Part shown: in pieces, positions 61,334 through 64,000 of the stretch
Layout of the letters: each line of letters opens with the position of its first letter
How positions within the stretch are numbered: position 1 is the stretch's first letter
From: an uncultured Spirochaetales bacterium
GTDB taxonomy: Bacteria; Spirochaetota; Spirochaetia; Sphaerochaetales; Sphaerochaetaceae
Direction of reading: 5' to 3'
Assembly (NCBI GenBank): GCA_944392695.1
Contig: CALXXN010000005.1
Span: forward strand, 1 to 64,000
DNA: 64,000 nucleotides
Notes under the pieces: model-generated
Databases searched by the model: none
Seen by the model: the letters and a program-made list of their open reading frames with translations, nothing else
Told to the model about the DNA's origin: nothing
Made by a program: the position numbers and the translations under genes

Positions 61334-62245
61334 ATGGCACAGACTGAAACCGCAACCAGGAAGGCCGGGTCCCTCAAGTTCCGAAAGGCCCTCATTGGTT
61401 ACTCATTCATAGCGCCGAACTTCATTGGCTTCGCCATCTTCATCCTGATTCCCGTCATCTTCACCATCGTGTTGTCTGTGATGGATTGGGATGGATTCAA
61501 CGCGATGACCTTCGCAGGAATCGACAACTTCCGTCAGATCTTCCGCGACAGGGTCTTCCGTTCAGCCTTCTGGAAAACGCTCCTCTATGTCGTGTTCACC
61601 GTGGCCCTGACGCTTCTCGCGTCCCTTGGGCTCGCATGTGCGTTGAACAAGAACATAAAAGGGCGCAATGCATTCCGTTCAGCAATCTTCTTCCCCTATG
61701 TCGCATCGATGATCGCCATTGGTGCTGTCTGGAAGCAGCTCTTCGAAGCGAACTACGGACCTATCAACAACTTCCTGCGCAGTATCGGCATCGCCAATCC
61801 TCCAGGATGGTTCGCCTCCACTGACTGGGCCATCTGGGGCGTCATCATTGTCTCAATCTGGAAGTACATGGGCTATTACATGCTGATCTACCTCGCAGGA
61901 TTGCAGGACATCCCTGTCCAGCTCTATGAGGCCGCCACGCTCGATGGCGCATCTGGCTGGCAGCGCTTCATGAAGATCACACTGCCCATGCTGACCCCAA
62001 GCACCTTCTTCGTCTTCATCATGCTGACGATCAACAGCTTCAAGAGCTTCGACCTGATCTACGCATTGACCCAGGGCGGACCTGGCACCAGTACGACGCT
62101 GCTTGCCAACTACATCTACAACCAGACCTTCGTCTATTGGGATTACGGCAAGTCCGCAGCGGCTTCGATCATACTCTTCGTCATCGTCCTTGCTGTCACC
62201 ATCGTGCAGTTCCGCGGTGAGAAGAAGTTCACCGATTACCTATAA
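61334..62245 (+). CDS. Sugar ABC transporter permease (MalF type)
   Basis: 303-residue inner-membrane permease with six helices. EAATLDGASGWQRFMKITLPML near residue 200 is the EAA loop that contacts the ATPase (EAA---G---------I-LP). The start is ATG 61334 (MAQTETATRK), with AAAGGAG about six bases upstream; an ATG two codons earlier overlaps that site. No ATPase gene is next to it, so it probably borrows a shared MsmX/UgpC-like ATPase encoded elsewhere. Confidence 0.93.
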   Translation: MAQTETATRKAGSLKFRKALIGYSFIAPNFIGFAIFILIPVIFTIVLSVMDWDGFNAMTFAGIDNFRQIFRDRVFRSAFWKTLLYVVFTVALTLLASLGLACALNKNIKGRNAFRSAIFFPYVASMIAIGAVWKQLFEANYGPINNFLRSIGIANPPGWFASTDWAIWGVIIVSIWKYMGYYMLIYLAGLQDIPVQLYEAATLDGASGWQRFMKITLPMLTPSTFFVFIMLTINSFKSFDLIYALTQGGPGTSTTLLANYIYNQTFVYWDYGKSAAASIILFVIVLAVTIVQFRGEKKFTDYL

Positions 62246-62256
62246 GGAGGCCCTGC

Positions 62257-63090
62257 ATGATGATTGAAAAACGCAGCCCAGTCAAAACTGTGCTCATCTA
62301 TGTGATGCTGATCGTCCTGACCGTGGTCACCCTCCTCCCGCTTGTCTGGATGGTCTCATCCTCATTGAAGCTGTCCACCGAGGTCTTCACCTTCCCAATC
62401 AAGTGGATCCCAGAGACCTTCCACTGGGAGAACTATGTGACAATCTGGGAGAAGATCAACCTGGCGACCTACACCTTCAACTCCTTCAAGCTGTCGATCA
62501 TCATAACCTTGATCCAGCTGATTACGAGTTCCTTCGCCGCCTACGGCTTCTCAAAGTGCCAGTTCCCGGGCCGCAACGCCCTCTTCCTGGCATATATCGC
62601 GACAATCGCCATCCCATGGCAGGTCTACATGCTTCCGCAGTACATCATGATGCAGAGGATGCATCTGATCGACACCCACCTGGCCATCATACTCCTGCAG
62701 AGCTTCACGGCCTTTGGCGTCTTCCTGCTGAGGCAGTTCTACATCTCAATTCCTGATGAACTCCTTGAAGCCGCCAGGATTGACGGACTCTCGGAGTATG
62801 GGACCTTCGCAAGGATCGTCATGCCATTGACAAAGCCCGCCATGGCCACCTTGGTCATCATGAGCTTCGTCACGGTCTGGAACGACTACATGGGACCGAT
62901 GATCTACTTCACGAGTGATAGGAACAAGACGATCCAGCTTGGTGTCCAGCTCTTCGTCGGCCAGTACTCGGCAGAGTACGGCCTGATCATGGCCACCAGC
63001 GTCTTCGCCCTGATCCCTGTCCTCGTCGTATTCCTCGCCTTCCAGCGCTTCTTCGTTGAAGGCATCGCATCAAGTGGACTGAAAGGATGA
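62257..63090 (+). CDS. Sugar ABC transporter permease (MalG type)
   Basis: 277-residue inner-membrane permease with six helices. LLEAARIDGLSEYGTFARIVMP near residue 168 is its EAA loop. It starts 11 bases after the partner permease with AAGGAGG upstream; ATG 62257 or 62260 can serve. It forms the heterodimer with the MalF-type protein. Confidence 0.93.
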   Translation: MMIEKRSPVKTVLIYVMLIVLTVVTLLPLVWMVSSSLKLSTEVFTFPIKWIPETFHWENYVTIWEKINLATYTFNSFKLSIIITLIQLITSSFAAYGFSKCQFPGRNALFLAYIATIAIPWQVYMLPQYIMMQRMHLIDTHLAIILLQSFTAFGVFLLRQFYISIPDELLEAARIDGLSEYGTFARIVMPLTKPAMATLVIMSFVTVWNDYMGPMIYFTSDRNKTIQLGVQLFVGQYSAEYGLIMATSVFALIPVLVVFLAFQRFFVEGIASSGLKG

Positions 63091-63103
63091 TAGTATCAAA
63101 GGC

Positions 63104-64000
63104 ATGAAACGTTTCTACCTTGAAGATACACAGGCCTACATCCAGCACTGCCAGGAGGACCACTCTTGGCAGCTTCATATCCTGGACCTGGCAGACAAGG
63201 CCTGTGGGAACACATTCGTATTCACAGACAAGTATGAGATGGAGCGCTGTGTGACCCCGGTCACACTGACCACCCCGATTGACTGGGACCACATCCCCTT
63301 CGGTGACGAGGAGTGGTGCTTCGCCCTCTCCCGCCTTACCTTCCTTACCAACCTCGCCATGGCCTTCGCTGCCACTGGCAAGGAGGATTACAGGGAAGCC
63401 TGGATCAGGCTCTTCATGGACTTCCATGGGCGCAACAAGCGCAATGAGGTGAACAGCAAGCGTTCCTGGAGGAGCCTTGAGTGTGGCATAAGGGTCTCCA
63501 ACATCATCCGCAGTGTCGAATTCTTCGAAGACACAAAGCCACTGCCTGCAGATGTCATGTCCGCAATAGATGACTTCTTCGCAGAGCATGTGTCCTGGTT
63601 GATGGAATCGCACACCGCCTTCCACAGGCTCTCCAACTGGGGTGTGCTCCAAGACCATGGCCTCCTTGCAGCAGGATTATGGCTTGGCGACAGGAAGGCT
63701 GTCATGACAGCCCTCTCAAGACTTGAGGAGGAGATCCACTTCCAGACGATGGAAGATGGGGCGCACTGGGAGCAGAGCACGATGTACCATGCCGAAGTCC
63801 TTGACGCGGCCCTGGACAGCATCCTGATCGCAAGGCGCTTCGACATCCCACTCCCGCTTGGCCTTGTCACTGACACACACCGTCTCGCCAAGGGGCTTGC
63901 CGCCATGCTCAGGCCAGATGGGTACAGCCACCTGTTCGGAGACAGCGACCTCATCGACATGAGGGACCTGGTCGCCAAGGCAGCAGTGCTCTTCAATGAC
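63104..64000 (+). CDS. Heparinase II/III-like protein, partial at the window edge
   Basis: Reads open from ATG 63104 (MKRFYLEDTQAYIQHCQEDH) to the last base: 299 codons with no stop. An N-terminal all-helical toroid is indicated by RSWRSLECGIRVSNIIRSVE near 120-140 and by HRLSNWGVLQDHGLLAAGLW near 180, the pattern of heparinase II/III and related alginate or oligo-uronide lyases (W-R-x-L-E and N-H-like helices). The catalytic sheet domain would lie beyond the window. There is no signal peptide at this start. It follows the permeases by 13 bases and is in the same operon, so it probably cleaves the imported uronic-acid oligosaccharide. Confidence 0.8.
   Translation, partial: MKRFYLEDTQAYIQHCQEDHSWQLHILDLADKACGNTFVFTDKYEMERCVTPVTLTTPIDWDHIPFGDEEWCFALSRLTFLTNLAMAFAATGKEDYREAWIRLFMDFHGRNKRNEVNSKRSWRSLECGIRVSNIIRSVEFFEDTKPLPADVMSAIDDFFAEHVSWLMESHTAFHRLSNWGVLQDHGLLAAGLWLGDRKAVMTALSRLEEEIHFQTMEDGAHWEQSTMYHAEVLDAALDSILIARRFDIPLPLGLVTDTHRLAKGLAAMLRPDGYSHLFGDSDLIDMRDLVAKAAVLFND

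Noticed and set aside
1-64000. rRNA, tRNA, CRISPR arrays and prophage modules
   Set aside because: I looked through the intergenic stretches for cloverleaf-like or repeat-spacer patterns and for phage structural genes and saw none. A covariance-model scan would be decisive for small RNAs.

Overview
The window looks like a stretch of chromosome from a gut- or sediment-type spirochaete of the Sphaerochaeta/Treponema sort. This is inferred, not proven. Support: sugar ABC and TRAP binding proteins whose signal peptides all end in VFA(N/S)G with no lipobox cysteine, an ATP-type PfkA of the long clade, a xanthine-dehydrogenase-like trio that appears to lack molybdopterin, and a two-FeoA/one-FeoB iron operon with DtxR-like operators. 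Genes are dense, in co-directional operons with frequent ATGA or TGATG overlaps and strong GGAGG ribosome sites inside operons. Many first genes of transcripts have no ribosome site; their start codon lies 6-7 bases past a -10 box, as expected for leaderless mRNAs.

Layout. 0.1-10.3 kb (- strand): glgA, then a sugar/polyol ABC operon (binding protein, ATPase, permease, two Gfo/Idh/MocA dehydrogenases, two xylose-isomerase-like epimerases, LacI-type regulator) behind a TTGACA-N17-GATACT promoter with several upstream dyads. 10.3-14.4 kb: an HSL-type esterase, convergent with a DUF1538 transporter / tandem PII-like / PARG-like operon. 14.4-16.1 kb: an IS605-type element with intact TnpB and decayed TnpA. 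16.1-19.2 kb: zinc-ribbon protein and feoA-feoA-feoB. 19.4-21.6 kb: beta-barrel protein and beta-helix lipoprotein. 22.1-25.4 kb: dctPQM TRAP transporter. 25.6-32.0 kb: housekeeping run (GltD-like oxidoreductase, ligA, aminotransferase, ModE-like HTH, pfkA). 32.1-35.4 kb: XDH-like trio. 35.5-44.4 kb (+ strand): dnaE, yggT, recG, rsmD, a solo tnpB element inserted at the rsmD 3' end, and an acyl-ACP thioesterase. 44.9-50.5 kb: a defence-like island (C5 methyltransferase, restriction enzyme, slyX, small HTH, AlbA_2 ATPase-like protein, WYL regulator). 50.5-64 kb: EamA exporter, then a glycan-use locus (GH29 fucosidase, GH2 glycosidase, sulfatase, YesMN-type two-component system, sugar ABC transporter, heparinase II/III-like protein running off the end), suggesting use of sulfated, uronic-acid or fucose-bearing host-type glycans.

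Working together: the three binding-protein genes come first in their operons, and each is followed by a strong stem-loop before the membrane genes, which would keep binding protein in excess. The least expected parts are the apparently Moco-free XDH-like trio, the DUF1538 / double-PII / PARG operon whose start abuts an IS end, and the recurring leaderless promoter architecture. No rRNA, tRNA or CRISPR array was seen.
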